From contig NC_056035.1 in assembly GCF_004379255.2 (NCBI RefSeq), positions 31,201,208-31,265,207 on the forward strand: a stretch of 64,000 bases of DNA. Direction: 5' to 3'. Within the stretch, counting starts at the first letter, position 1, and the number at the start of each line of letters is the position of its first letter. A model generated the notes under the pieces. It saw only the letters and a list, made by a program, of their open reading frames with translations. It was not told the origin of the DNA and did not search any database. Shown in pieces: positions 31,815-43,902 of the stretch. The stretch is from Salvia splendens (lineage: Eukaryota; Streptophyta; Magnoliopsida; Lamiales; Lamiaceae). Made by a program: the position numbers and the translations under genes.

Positions 31815-33309
31815 TTAATTAGGCCTTGTGCAATCAATCCTAATCTCACCCCGGTTGCCGGTGAGCACCCCAACCCTGCCGAGCTTGGTCATGGCGGTGG
31901 CGAAGGCCTGGTTGAAGGCGGTGTTGCTGTTGGCGAACTGGTTCACGGTGTTCCTGGACCTGCCGTCGGTGAAGAGCACCTGATCGGAGGTGAACAGCCC
32001 CCTCCCACCCTGCAGGTTTCTGAAGTAGGCGTTGTCGAACGTGTTGGGCGACGCCGGGTCCATGTTGATCGCGATGCGCGGGTCCACGTTGATCGGGCAC
32101 ATCTGCCTCAGCTGTGCCGCGTACTGTGGGTTCAGCGTGGGGTCCCCCTGCCCCCGCACCCGGCTTGAGAACCGGCTGCAGTGGGAGAACCCGATCGTGT
32201 GCGCCCCTGCTCGGACGACACAGATTTTAACGTGAAATTCGTAAAGCGATAGAAAGGAAAAAAAATTGATTGGGGCATTGTTAGAAAAGTATATGTGGGG
32301 CCAACTTATAATTGAGAAAAACTTGTCAAAGTGCAAGTGGACTGATTTTTTAGAACGGACCAAGATGGCAAACGGGAATATTGTTTGGAGAATGAGGGAG
32401 TCTGTTCAGCTCTCCCCAACTACTTACACTATTTCTATTTGAGTTAGAATTAGAGTATTTAATTAATATATTACATTTAGTTAAATGTCCCCGTATTAAG
32501 TGATTTCTCTTAATTATACTAAAAAATCAATCCCAAATTTACGAACAAAATAGTAAAGTGCGAGCAACATGGAACGGAGGGAGTACCTGATAGTGCCACG
32601 AGATCGGTGGTGTCCAGACCGTGGTTGGCGAACAACGCTCGGAGCTGGTCTAGGTTGAAGCCTGGACCGGGTAGTTGGCGTTGTACGCTGGCCATGGTAG
32701 AAATTCTACCATCTCTTCTTCCTAATTCCACAGGGTAGTTTGGACCTCCAGCCTTAATTTATGAAAGAAACATTAATTAATTGTTTAGAAAATGATGAAT
32801 TATGATTTTATAGTAGTTAGAAATTAGAATGTATACCAAGTTGACAACATCTCTCGTAGCCAATGCTAATATATCAGCACATGAAACTCTGTTCCGGCAC
32901 TGAGGGTTGCTGTCCACGGCTGCCTTGGCCTTAACAACAGTATCGAAGCCATCTCCGGCAAGAGAAAGGTTGTCGGGATGGTCCTTCTCCGCCTGCCCGT
33001 TAGGCGACGCGATCATAATCGAAGCGTCACATCCCTGTTTATATAAAAAAAATTGTTCAAATATTTGAGACGGATGGGTGGGAATTTATTCGTACGTACC
33101 CTGACAAAGCAGTCGTGGAAGAAGAGGCGAAGGGTGGCCGGAGCAGTCACGAAAGTCTGCCGGAACTTGGCCTGCACGGCCGAGCGGACGAGGGACTCGA
33201 CGTTGGGGCATGTGCTTCTGTAGAAGTCAGTTCTCAGTTGAGCATTGGCAGAGGTGGTTAGGATGGCAAGGGTAAGAGTAAGCAACACTAATGCTTTTTG
33301 AGTCTCCAT
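31815..33309 (-). CDS. Class III secretory peroxidase
   Basis: Four exons on the minus strand, 33309-33100, 33034-32837, 32752-32587 and 32206-31815, encode 321 residues, the normal length. Residues 1-23 form a signal peptide ([20 protein letters not shown], then ANA|QLR). The distal haem pocket is R61 and H65 in [10 protein letters not shown], and the proximal haem-ligand His is about residue 194 in [12 protein letters not shown]. Conserved structural Cys residues, GCDASIM and the [21 protein letters not shown] region are present. It would oxidise phenolic substrates with H2O2 in the cell wall or apoplast. The sequence is closest in memory to Arabidopsis PRX51/PRX16-type enzymes. Three introns at standard family positions support the model. 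An in-frame ATG 18 bases upstream (33327) is a possible alternative start. A MITE fills most of intron 3. Confidence 0.95.
32393..32584. mobile_element. Stowaway-like MITE in peroxidase intron 3, touching the splice donor
   Basis: The right end GGAACGGAGGGAG is followed by TA and then the peroxidase exon. Its inner sequence (AAAGTGCGAGCAACATGG) matches the MITE family at 4514-4973. The left border near 32393 is less certain because that terminus is diverged. In gene orientation the intron starts GT-A-CTCCCTCCG, so the element supplies everything after intron position 3. Confidence 0.75.
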
Positions 33310-35504
33310 GTTGTTGTTTTGACACATGAAAGATTTGGTGATTGTGGTGTGAGATGGAGAGGCCTATTTATAACTGACACATTCCAAGAGTGAAAATCTT
33401 TTTTGTGGTTTTTTTACACTTAGACTATTGCAACTTGTTGAGTTGGGTTGGATTGAGGGAGGGTTGTCCTCTATTTCTATTATTAGTTATGAGATTGAAT
33501 TGTATTTTAGAGCTGACTAATTAGATGATTAATTGTTTTAAATGATTGGATCAAGCTGTGATTGTATTTACTCAGTCATTATGCATGCTTTTGTGCTAGT
33601 TCTTGCTGCAACGTGTGCTGCAATTTGTGTAAATGCACATGGACTACTGGCATGTAAAAACCTGTGGGTTGACTCAAGGTTTTAACATGCAAAAACTCAA
33701 GAAAAATTAGGCAAAAAGAAGTGAAATCTATTATAAGGTAACAAAACTGAAGCAAAATCTGTTAAATTATGTGTAAATTTTGATCAAGAGGTTAGTTAAA
33801 TTGAATTGGCAAAGTCTTGATTTAGGACTGTAAGAAAATATGAAATGACCTATGAATTGCTTAAATAAGACAGCTGGAGCTGCATATTCAAATTATGTTA
33901 ATTATACAAACAATAGACTAGCAATGTTAATAATTAACACATATAGTAGATGAAATATTAAGTGGACCAACTGGGACAACGGTTTTATTTAATTCACTAT
34001 TGTACATGATAGCGTCATTAAGGACTCCATATTTTTCCTTTTCTAAAAAAGGGAATCCTTATAAATTAGTAAACGATAGTTGGTCTAATAACAAGTAGAA
34101 AACTCAGGACTATAACGTTCCAACTCCCACGTAGAAATTTCCATCTACACATCTTTTCAATTGAGTTAGCAAAATAGATTAGAACAAAATGTTGCTTTGT
34201 TTAAAGCACAAATCAATAAATAATAATAACAAAAATTAGCACCACAAAACCAAAAAAAGCACTGTGATAAAGCTAGAAGCCAAGTTTGTACATAAGAGAC
34301 TTCAATTTCCAAAAAGAAGAAGAAAAAAAGCTATAGGCCAAATTTGTGTTGGCCGCATATAATTGGTTAAGCGAGGGAGTGACGATCTGGCCCTTGATTA
34401 ATATCATAATTTATTAATTATTATATTAAAGTTATCCAATTATTGTTATATGTTGTTGATAAAATGCTTAATTGGACGTTTATCCTAATCACCTAACCTC
34501 ACATGCTTGACAGTGCTATACAAAGCGAAGATTCGCTGTTGCCATTATTCAACCTTCTCCTTGTACAAATTATTGTGGTTGTGTCACTCATTTAAACATA
34601 TACAAATTTATGCCTGTCTTCTAAAAAATATAATACTATAGTATAAATATAATTTTAAGTTCCTACTTCGTAATATCCATACATATATGGATAAATTGAA
34701 GCAAGTGTATAATCCAAACAGCACTGACTTTTTTAGGAGATGATAAAGAAAGAGAACATTGGGCCACCACTTAAGCACCCCCCACACAAAATAAAAAATA
34801 AAAATGTATATGCAGATTATAGTAATAAAAAGTGAAAACAACCCAATACTACAATTTACCTCCAGAATAAAATCAATGGGCTGATTTGCCACATTCCACC
34901 AATCAAGATAGAAGCTAATATCCACTATTCCTTACTGCTATTGGGTAGATAGATCACTAAAGAAAAAAAGGCAAAATGTTTTGGATGGAATGAAATAATC
35001 CTAAGCACACATCACACCTAATTTATGCCACCAATTAGCACTTATAGAAATATAAGAATAAGATGGATAAAGGTGGTAGATGTAAGAACTCAGATGAGTT
35101 ATAGTTAAATCAATACCTAGAGGATTCCTTTGTATATAACTTTAGCAAAAAATCATTTCAACACTCAAAATCATCTGGTTTTATGTAGGCATGCTTCTTG
35201 ATTACATTTGATATGGCATCGCATGCCCAGCAAAAACAACAGTTTTTACTCGACAAGTATACGCCCAAACAGTCCCAGTTTAACAAGCGATAAAATCAGA
35301 TAGATTACTGTATTAAGGACAAGACGATAAAAGAGGTCTTGAACAGATATAGATGGCACCTTATACCTTCCAGTCAAGCACCTGCACCAACAAAATCAAG
35401 TCATTTATATGAAAATGGACTTAGAGGATTATTAAGCATACTATCACGGTGTGGGTGCCTTATCGGTATACTAAAGATGCCTGTACATAAGCATAGTAGA
35501 GCTT
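33310..35504. other. Peroxidase upstream region and 3' flank of the epimerase gene
   Basis: No gene was found. The peroxidase promoter must lie at its left edge; CTATTTATAACTG at about 33363-33375 reads as TTATAAATAG on the minus strand, a good TATA box about 55 bp before the start codon. The 105-codon frame at 34925-34608 has no recognised domain. Confidence 0.45.
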
Positions 35505-36764
35505 TTAGCTGCCTTGGAGGACTCTTCGAGGATCAAGCTGCCCACTGCAATAACTTGAAGGCACAGCAGAAAGTTCTTGCCTTCCTTTCCACTCTTCACC
35601 AGGCTTCAAAGTGATAGGCTTCTCGATTGCAGCTGCCTCAATGCACAGCATATGCTTATATTCATCATCTCCAAAGTCAGCCATTGATTTTGCCTTCTTA
35701 TCCCAAGGGTTCCAGACAACTTACAAACAAAACAAAGCTCTCTGTCAAAACACAACTACGGAAAACCATATTAATAGTAGCAATTTTTAGCAAGGCAAAG
35801 TTCTCTAGGTTTCTTCTCATAGATAGAAATCTCAAGTTTTACCACATGATCGTAAAGTAACTAGCCTGAAATTCTCTTAAACTAAGGATTCATCATCATT
35901 CCCCTCCAGTTTCTTTCACATAATGTTAATTGCATTTGCAATAATGTTAACAGCATTGCAGATCATATAGATAGGATTATGTTATAGTCACTGGAGAGAA
36001 TGCATAAAACCTTAGGTATGCAAAGAGATAAAAACTATACCAGCATCAGAAAGACCATCTTTACGAATGACAAAAGTTCGCTTCTTCTCGTGGTCCAAAA
36101 TTGCAATCTTTGTAGGTGTGCTCAGATATATTTTGTCAACCTAAGCAATAATTAATAAATAGAAAATGGTTATATTAGCCAACACATTTAGCAACAAACA
36201 GATACCTACTTCTGACTCAAAAGTGATTGCATCCCCTTGTTCAGTAAATCGTTGTCTGTTTTGCAAATTATCCAGATAATCCAGTGTCTCCAATCCCTCA
36301 ACACGTACTTCACTGCAATGAATTCAACAAAATGCTATATTCAGCATAGTTGAAAATTAAATGCTATGCATGTTATTGGAGTACTTTTTTCTCTGGTATA
36401 TATTTGGAACATATTATTATATTAAACATAATGCAAATAGCTATTTAGGGGCATATTTAAATAAAAAGAAAGGGCAGTGGGCACCAAATCACATTTCTCC
36501 AGAATTAAAGTTCCACAAACTAGATTCACCACCACTGCTCATAACTTCATATGCTATCAAAGTATTTTCGTGTAACATTAACTTATCATATTACAAAGTA
36601 AATTTAACTTAATAACAAAAGAACTACTCCCTCCGTCCCACAATAAGTATCCCATTTTGCCATTTTGGTCCGTCCCACAATAAGAGTCATATTTCACTTT
36701 TACCATAAATGGTAACTAGGTCCCACGTTCCACCAACTTATTCTGCTCCCATTATATTATAAAA

Positions 36765-36810
<46 letters not shown>

Positions 36811-39800
36811 TGGGACCCATATTCCACTAACTTATTTAACCCACTTTTATTTATATTTCTTAAAACCCGTGCTATAACTAAATAGGACTCCTATTCCGAG
36901 ACGCAGGGAGTATAAGCATATCCATATACATAAGTGCATACTGTAACAGTGAACTTTGATGTGAACGTTTTGGTTCTTTGAACTTTGCTTCTGTATCTCC
37001 AGGCAGTGATCCATTACTAGTGTCCCCAGTCAATAGTAAAGAAGGCAGGATACAATTTCTTTACATAGTTGCATGCAAACTTTTTCTATAAGTAAATAAA
37101 ATAATATAATAGGAAGGTAACTGCATACATTGTAAATATCATCACTTTAGAAATAATTCATAGCTCAAATCTAAAACGAAATGGTAAAACTACCTTATAT
37201 CAGAAACAGAGAAGTAAGTATGATAAGCAAATGTGAATGTGAAAGGTTTTCCATCAGGGTTGGTGTTTCTGATGCGAGAAGTCAACATCAGATCTCCAGC
37301 AGGTCCCAGAGTTACCCGTAGGCGAAACTCAAAACTGCACAAGAACCAGAGACCAAAACATGAGAGCTTCTCCAGGGGATCATAACCTAAATGTCCCACC
37401 AATGAAACGTGAATAAAGCACAAAGTCCACAATTTACCTATGAGGCCAGATTTTCATGTCCTCTTCAGTGCTCTTCAGAAGCAAGTCTACATATGTCTTG
37501 TTGGACGAATTGACAGGGAATGGAGGTGGAGAAGGGTCAACGGACCAAAACCTGTTCCTAGCAAATCCATGAGCCTCAAGTGGTCCAAGGTTGGAGAACT
37601 GACAAAACAGAGAGCTCTATAGGTCAGGAGCATGATCAGGCAAGAGGAAGGAAGCATATTGAAGATCACATTACCTGCGGGAAGCATATAGGGATGCCTC
37701 CACGAATCGCCTTTGGAGGTTTGAAGATGGCCTGAGTAAAAAATAAAATGTAGGTTAGGAGACTTGAATACACATCATGACAGATTTGTTCAACACCATG
37801 TACAAGTTAAGCAAGTTGGAGAAAGTATAGGAAAAATTAAGTTAGGATTTCTCATATAACTGACAACTAGTTAACATACATAAAAATGTTCCAAAAATTA
37901 CATAAATAAAATATAGATCTACTGATAGTTGAAGGGATAAACTCTGCAGTTGCAGCCCTGTATAGAGTGGAAATGACTTTTGAGAGCAAAATAGACCTGA
38001 AATCCACTCCCCTGAACCATTGATCAGTACCTTCTCCAACACAAAAGTATTAAGGAGCAAGGAGAGAGGGAAAACAGACACTTCAGCCAGTAAATAGTTT
38101 CTTCCTCAAATTACTTAAATTGGCATGTAGGAAAATTTTTGATACATAGTGAGTTCATGTACCAAAAGGAAAGAACAAGAAGGCCTAAATAGCGGAAATC
38201 ACTAGTCCACAAAAAAATATTCCCTATTATGATCAGTATTCAATAATCTAAGCAGTGCAAAGGTTCTACAAGGTCAATCTCACCGCATCCACCAAAGCAA
38301 GAGCATTTAGTCAAACTATCAAATAACTTCATCAAAAAGGCTTTAATATGCACTATAGCAAAAGAAACTTTAACTCAGCTAGTTACCAATTTGGAGCATC
38401 TTCTGTATTGAGAAATAAGATGTGCATGACAGTTTTGGTTGCAATAGCTAGTGTAGCAAAGAGCGCGCAATACAAGAAAAAGGATGAAAGGGGTAGGATT
38501 GGTTTCTAGCTGTTTTATAGTATGCAGTTTGCAAAGAAGAATGTTTGACTCCTATGGTACACTACCCCTCAAAGATAATAGAATCAAACCTCAACCAGAA
38601 GGAATAAAAATTTTGGAATTTTAACTGAAGTTCTCTATTTTAAAAAAGAATTTGTTCTGGAGAGACAATTTTCTGAAACTTAATTTTAGGGACCAGCTAA
38701 TCTGTTAAGTAATAAGTAAGTTTCACCAATTCAAAATTTAACTTATTCAGCAATGAAAGGATAATATTTTAAAAACAATTGTATCTCCCATGCTCTTATT
38801 ATCTCATTAAAAGCAACTGCATTAGTTAACCAGTGCACACCATAACTCACAAACAGGATAATTAATTCTAGCTAATTCTTCACACTAATAAGACAAACTA
38901 AATTAAAGTTAAAGATCCTCAAAAACATCATACTGGAAACAGCAAAGCATTTTCTTGATTCTAGATTACTCTACTAACCTGAGCTGTGAAATGTGGGCTT
39001 AAGAATAGACATTTTAAACACCCATATGAAAGGCATAAATGATTTTCCGAAGTGAAATGAGATATGCGAGCAGAAAAATGGTCACTGTACAAGCATACTT
39101 TCTCACTCATAACTCTCTGTCGTGTGCAAAAATAAGTTGCAGCAACCATATTAAGGTATGACCAAAAAACATCTCAAGATATGGTAGCACAGCACAACAC
39201 CATTGCATGAGTACTCTGTCTACACACAACAATTCTGAATAAAATATACCAGCATTTAGGCCATCCACGGTGGGGCGGACGATAGCGCGCCCGATGCACT
39301 ATGGCTCCGCGGACGACAGACGATGCGTCGTCCGCGCCCTACGCTTAGTCCGCGGACGATAGGGCATCGTCCGCGCCATCGTCCGCCCACTGTGGGCGCC
39401 GCGGACGATGCAACGCGTTTTTGTTTTTTTGTTTTTTTTTTAATTCAAAATTTGTCTATTTAAACATCGATTGTCATTCTATTTTTCATACGAACATTTC
39501 TCGCATCTCTCATTTCTCTCATCTCTCACGTTTCTCCATCTCTCACAAACCAAAATGAACGACGACGACGACCGGAGTTCCTCGGAGGACGGTAGTCCGA
39601 CCTTGACTCGAGCCTTAAATGCAGCCGTGCACGACGCAATGGCGGAATGCTTAGCCATAATGCAACGCGAGGAGGCGGAGGCGGCAACGGCGGCGGTGGC
39701 GGCGGAGCAAATCCCCAGGCCTATTCGACGTCGGACGTTTGTCCGACGCGACCACGCTGCAGCTCACGAACGTCTACGTACAGACTATTTTACCGAGTAA

Positions 39801-42287
39801 CCACGGTGGGGCCCGACTGTTTTCCGCCGCCGTTTTAGAATGTCTCGTTACCTTTTTCTCAGCATTGTCCAGACAGTCACGTGATGAATACTTCCAGTAT
39901 CGGGAAGATGGCACGGCAGACCCGGACTTACGCCGTTACAAAAGTGCACAGTTGCACTCCGTCAGTTAGCCTACAGCACCAGAGCGCTGACATGTTCGAC
40001 GAGTACCTCCACGTCGGGGATACAACAGGCCGCGAGTGCCTGAAGAGATTTTGTAGGGGAGTTGTGGAAGCCTACAGCGACACATATTTGCGAAAGCCGA
40101 CAGCTGTAGATTGCCAGGGCCTAAGGGCCTAATGAGAATGCACGAGACAGCGCACGACTTTCCTGGGATGCTAGGGAGTATTGACTGTATGCACTGGGCG
40201 TGGAAGAATTGTCCGACGGCGTGGAGAGGCCAATTCACTAATGGATACAAGGGCAGCCACCCGACGATGATCCTCGAAGCCGTCGTTAACTATCGGCTCT
40301 GGATCTGGCATACTTACTTCGGTGTAGCCTGGTGGAACGACGACATCAACGTCCTCAACTCATCCACCCTCTTCACCGAGCAATGCAACGGCAACGGCCC
40401 GGCCATCGAGTTCACCGCCAACAGGCGCCAATACCACATGGTGTACTACTTGGCCGATGACATATACCCAAGGTGGCCTGTTTTTCTAAAGACGATCAGC
40501 TGCTCAATTGGTGAGAAGAGAGTTTTATTTGCGCAAAACCAGGAGGCGGCGCGGAAGGATGTGGAGCGGACATTTGGTGTGTTCCAAGCACGGTGGCCAA
40601 TAGTGAAAGGGCCGGGTCGTCTCTGGTTCAAGGAAGTCATCGCCGATGTCATGTATGCGTGCATAATCTTGCATAACATGATAGTCGAACATGATGGTGG
40701 GAGCATCACCGATTGAACCGATGACTAAAGTGCATCTAGCTCCTCCAGCACAGCGACCGAGCCCCTCGCTCGAGGATTACCGACGGGCTTCAAGGAGGTT
40801 CTATTTAGACATGCCTCAATGCGCAACCAACACGACCATGCGCAGCTCATGAACGACATGGTTGAAGAAGTGTGGGCCCGCGTCGCTGAGTTTGTGTATT
40901 TTTTTTGTAATCCGTATTGTAATGTACTCCCTCCTTCCCGGACTACTTGCACTTATTTCCTTTCTGGGCGTCCCAGGTTATTTGCACTCTTTCCATTTTT
41001 AGTAAAAATTATCACCTACAGCCGTAATATTTGACTTTGTCTATCACTCATTCCTTAATCTCCGTGCCGAAAAGGAAACGTTCAAGTAGTCCGGGACGGA
41101 GGGAGTATTAATTTTATAAATGAAATGAAGGTTTTTCCCAATTTTTGTAGTTATTTAAGTATTCAATAGAAGAAAATGCTTATGGCGCGTCTTAGGGCGC
41201 CCCACTGCAGGTGGAAGGGTAGGAGGATAAAAATGCTGACGTGCGGTGCATAGGGCGGGCTTTAGGGCGCCCCACTGTGGATGCTCTTAAGATTGAAATA
41301 TAAGAATCCATAACAGTACAATTTAAGGAGTTTATAACCAGCAAGCAAATCAAATGCTTATGCAATTAAGAACCTTATATACACAAAGTAATACCAGCCA
41401 AAGTTTCCAATAGTAAATAATGCAACAAAAGTCAATAACAGGCCAAGGAGAATACCTTACTACTAACAAAAAGCAACTCTTCTCCATGCTCGTTCTTCCA
41501 AGATGTTACATGAGCACCATAAAGATATACCTATAGAGAGCTCGAAGACATAGCAAATAAAGAACATTCAATACACATATAGCCCCTGAAATAAACAAAA
41601 TTCTGAATCCTGATAGCATATTACCAAAGGAGCAGCGAGATATTCAACTGGTACATAACAATGTCTTCTCCAAAAGTAAGATACGAATCCACGAGTTCAT
41701 GATATGAAGAAATATCACAGCTACTACATTTTTTTTCTTCGTAATAATTAAAAGTGAGTCCAAACTTCTTAAAAAGCAGCTCAGATTAAGCAATCACCAT
41801 CAGTTTAAATAGATGCGCAACAATATAAACATTTAGATAGATACTGAAAACAATTTAACCACCACATTACGCCCTAAACCCCTACCGCATCACAATGTTA
41901 TCCAAAAATGGCACTGTACTGGCACCAAAGCACAACGTAATAGTACATCACATTAAGGAATTCGCCTAAATCCGCACACTCCTCATCACATAAATGTTAC
42001 AGATCAAGCGAAGCTAGACCGAGATCAATCAATTCCCACTCTAACCTCACTACATCACCACCATTTACTCCTCTTCCATCCGAATTTCATAAATACACAG
42101 CAGAAACCGCACGGAGACGTCACGGCAGAAAAAGCAAAGATTAATTCAACGGCAGTACCTCGACGGAGCTGCCGCGGAAGTCGCGGAGGACGACCTTGTC
42201 GAGGCCGTTGATTCCCCTGCATATCTGCACCGTCGGATTCTCGGTAACCGCTGGAGCCACAACCGGCGACGGCGCTGCCGATGACAT
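35505..42287 (-). CDS. Glucose-6-phosphate 1-epimerase (aldose 1-epimerase family)
   Basis: Eight exons on the minus strand: 42287-42159, 41530-41456, 37731-37675, 37598-37438, 37334-37194, 36312-36210, 36140-36041 and 35719-35505. They encode 326 residues with all GT-AG junctions in frame. The enzyme interconverts the alpha and beta anomers of glucose-6-phosphate in the cytosol. Family marks are VYLYGAHVTSWKNEHGEEL, AIRGGIPICFPQFSNLGPLE, AHGFARNRFW, FAYHTYFSVSDI (catalytic His region), VVWNPWDKK and the LCIEAAAIEKPITLKPGEEW segment holding the catalytic Glu. The C-terminus SSYCSGQLDPRRVLQ is typical of plant members. Intron 2 is 3.7 kb because it contains a Harbinger element, and intron 5 carries a MITE. 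There is no plastid transit peptide. Confidence 0.94.
36627..36910. mobile_element. Stowaway-like MITE with internal (TA)n in epimerase intron 5
   Basis: CTCCCTCCGTCCCACAATAA on the left pairs with TTCCGAGACGCAGGGAG on the right, with TA flanks. A (TA) run of about 20 repeats lies in the middle (36766-36808). Confidence 0.85.
39554..40716 (+). pseudogene. Decayed PIF/Harbinger DDE transposase (Plant_tran family)
   Basis: The N-terminal frame MNDDDDRSSSEDGSPTLTRA stops after RLRTDYFTE at 39800. The central part is broken into several frames (FDEYLHVGDTTGRECLKRFC in one). The catalytic part is open from 40111 to 40716: FPGMLGSIDCMHWAWKNCPT (first Asp), NDDINVLNSS (second Asp), YYLADDIYPRWPVFLKTI and KDVERTFGVFQARW (Glu). 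All three catalytic residues survive, but the upstream stops make the gene non-functional as read. In life it would cut and join element ends at TTA/TAA sites with an ORF1 partner. Confidence 0.88.
40927..41105. mobile_element. Stowaway-like MITE nested in the Harbinger element
   Basis: CTCCCTCCTTCCCGGACTAC on the left pairs with GTAGTCCGGGACGGAGGGAG on the right, with TA flanks. It is 179 bp and lies just after the transposase pseudogene. Confidence 0.88.
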
Positions 42288-43902
42288 ACCGTGACGTCAC
42301 TGATGAAGCTCCGCCTCCGCGGAAAAGTGAGGAGTGAAGGTGGAATATTAGTTGAATTCTCTGGATTTTGCGTTGAGCAGCAAATCCTCACTTATTTATA
42401 GCGAAGAAATTTATGTGACGGAAAATGGAAGATTTTATATTTATGATTTTGCAAATTTGCTTTTTTGAGAGAGTGGGGCACCGCTTTATCGGTAGCCAAG
42501 TCTTATTCACTTGTCTTTTACTCTTTCCATTTTTCCTCCTTTATCCAGAATAAATTTTCGACTAGATTCTTGGTAATATTGCACTAATAAAAATTTAATC
42601 AAATTCCATCGCAATTTTAAAATCAATTTATAAGTTTAGATATATGTTTGCAATTTTCGACTATGTTAGTATATATTTTTCAGTCAAATAAAATAATTTT
42701 CTTATATAATGGAGACATCGTTCATTTTTTATTGGCGATGATAATTCTTATCAAATAGTGCAATTTAACTACATTTTTTAATCGTTGGATAGTTACTAAT
42801 AAATTTATAATACACAACTTTTTGACTAATTTATAAATTTAAGGATTAGATCAACACTTGACGAAATGTTATTGTTTTTCCCACATTATGCTCGTTCTTA
42901 GATAATCATTTTATCCCTTAAACCCGCTATAATCATACTTTAAGAGGACCAATTTTTTATTCATCACAAAATTTTATATAGTGTGTGAATAAGCGACATT
43001 TTTTTGTACTCGTTTAGAATATTATTGCTTTCCCCACATCTATTATTAGGCACGGATTAAAGTCTTTAATAGCAAAAATTCTTTTAATCTAATGCGAATT
43101 TCAAATTCATACAAAACTAACTAATACATAAAGCATAAAATAAATACTTATTACACTAAAAAAGATAAGAGTTTCACTCCACACAAAAAGATAGAACAAA
43201 ATATAGAATTAACAAGAGTACAATTATTAGAGGAAATAGGGTGTGAATAAGTTAACAAGAGTACAATTATTAGGGTGTGAATAAGTGACGGACTCCTTTA
43301 AGATCAAGATATGGCAACCCTTTGCTATTGTATCTTAGCAATCATTTACATTAAACTCCACCACTAGCTATACCACACTCAAGGCACACCTTCACAAAGC
43401 GACTAACCTAGGGTTAAGCCACAAAGCAAGTACTCGACTATGGGATGGCAAGGAATGGCAAGGAATACTTTCAAAAGTCAACTCTTGAATCAAATCTATC
43501 TATCATGAAAGCACCTAAAAAGACTTTATATTAAAAATAACATTTTATTGAATATAAAATTAAAATGACAATCAAATTTCATAATAATTTATTAAAAGTG
43601 ATAAAAACACATAATTTTTACTTGTCAAATCTCACCCAAATATGTCCAATTAATTCCTAAAGTTAGATGTGGAGTTTGGCATCGTGCATCATTGCCCAAA
43701 GGCTGGTGTTAGTTGAAGCGTAGAGAAAATGAAGATTTGGGGTTATGATAATGGAAGGGATTAAATGATTAATCATATTGGGAACTCCACGTGTCAGCAT
43801 TCAGGATCATCCGTTGGCAATTGAAGAGCCCCAAAAAATGAGCTAGAAGAGGAATAGGAAGAGTTTATTCCAAATCCACACACACAGTCTAACTGGCCAA
43901 CA
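42288..43902. promoter_or_regulatory. Divergent intergenic region between the epimerase and FLAP1-like genes
   Basis: Gene-free, AT-rich DNA serving as upstream region for both neighbours. A near-tandem duplication of TTAACAAGAGTACAATTATT occurs at about 43208 and 43253, each followed by GGGTGTGAATAAG. The epimerase 5' leader has CTTATTTATAGCG at about 42390-42402, whose complement CTATAAATAAG would be a TATA box. Confidence 0.45.

Larger units (their letters stand above)
39259..41286 (+). mobile_element. PIF/Harbinger element with transposase only, in epimerase intron 2
   Basis: The left end GGCCATCCACGGTGGGGCG and the inverted right end GAGCATCCACAGTGGGGCG are flanked by TTA on both sides. 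It is 2,028 bp long and contains a decayed DDE transposase gene and a nested MITE. It lies in antisense orientation to the epimerase gene. No ORF1 is present. Confidence 0.9.

Noticed and set aside
34608..34925. 105-codon minus-strand frame with hydrophobic stretches
   Set aside because: AT-rich sequence gives Phe/Ile/Tyr-rich peptides by chance. No family, start context or neighbours support it.
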